From the NCBI RefSeq assembly GCF_009193355.1, contig NZ_WBVT01000005.1:51510-115509 (forward strand): a DNA stretch of 64,000 bases. Reading direction: 5' to 3'. Made by a program: the position numbers and the translations under genes. Below the pieces are notes generated by a model. That model ran no database searches, was not told the origin of the DNA, and saw nothing but the letters and a program-made list of their open reading frames with translations. Below, piece by piece: positions 63,886 through 64,000 of the stretch (position 1 is the stretch's first letter; each line of letters begins with the position of its first letter). Source of the stretch: Bifidobacterium leontopitheci. Lineage in GTDB: Bacteria > Actinomycetota > Actinomycetes > Actinomycetales > Bifidobacteriaceae.

Positions 63886-64000
63886 TTATCTGATGGGTTG
63901 AGTGGCGACGCTGACGCTCGCACCATGCGTGGTGTTGTTTGAAAACCTACGCGTGGGAGGGGACTTCAGCGTGTGGCGCGTCGTGCGGCGCGTTTGCGGT

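Noticed and set aside
63886..64000. Start of a ribosomal-protein operon (rpsB) leader
   Set aside because: The gene order would fit, but no coding sequence or known leader structure can be seen before the window ends.

Overview
The window is a GC-rich chromosomal segment that looks like a high-GC Bifidobacterium. The grounds are the gene orders glmU-rsfS-phosphatase and leuS-comEA-comEC-holA-tsaE-tsaB-rimI-tsaD, a GuaB3-type protein, GC-rich codon use, and many probable leaderless genes with a -10 box just upstream of the start codon. The species cannot be fixed from the sequence alone.

Layout. 1-8.2 kb: 3' end of glmU, rsfS, a histidine phosphatase, a PH-domain protein, an alpha-amylase-family enzyme, a repeat array, tRNA-Ala, a Ser/Gly-rich membrane protein, a nitroreductase, a DUF1287 protein and a flavin/PLP-oxidase-like protein. 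8.3-15.5 kb: an orphan winged-helix regulator, then a tightly coupled three-gene SMC-like operon equivalent to JetA-JetB-JetC (MksF-MksE-MksB) with no JetD nuclease gene. 15.7-25.4 kb: VanZ-RDD protein, S10 peptidase, Suv3-like helicase, a variant peptide deformylase, an MFS pump with a possible leader peptide, an aldo-keto reductase, DUF2316 and a SRAP (YedK-like) protein.

25.4-36 kb is an accessory, partly decayed region. It holds a LuxR-type two-component system, a membrane protein plus SdpI-like protein, a membrane-anchored DsbA-like protein, a YafQ-DinJ toxin-antitoxin pair, an AAC(3)-type acetyltransferase, an HTH/nucleotidyltransferase pair and five broken genes (chorismate mutase, two GNATs, PIN toxin, MerR/TipA-type). 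Three promoters here carry the same 17-bp box exactly 38 bp upstream of a CATMAT -10 element. This suggests one regulon joining the SdpI, DsbA and AAC(3) units, with the adjacent two-component system as the obvious candidate regulator.

36-54 kb is mostly core: esterase, nicotinamidase-like hydrolase, endonuclease IV, MATE transporter, glutaredoxin, phosphatase, CorA, a solute-binding lipoprotein, leuS, competence genes, holA and the tRNA t6A genes. 54-64 kb holds two identical tRNA-Asn genes, an M23 peptidase, a sugar-binding lipoprotein, isocitrate dehydrogenase, a GuaB3 protein, a Cys-rich small protein, a long-chain acyl-CoA ligase and peptide deformylase.

The most unusual non-coding signal is a set of tandem arrays of roughly 43-nt imperfect palindromes repeating every 51-52 bp (3977-4270, 22429-22605, 54086-54283, 38424-38669). 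The arms fall into three unrelated sequence families but the geometry is the same, and three of the four arrays fill gaps between convergent transcription units.
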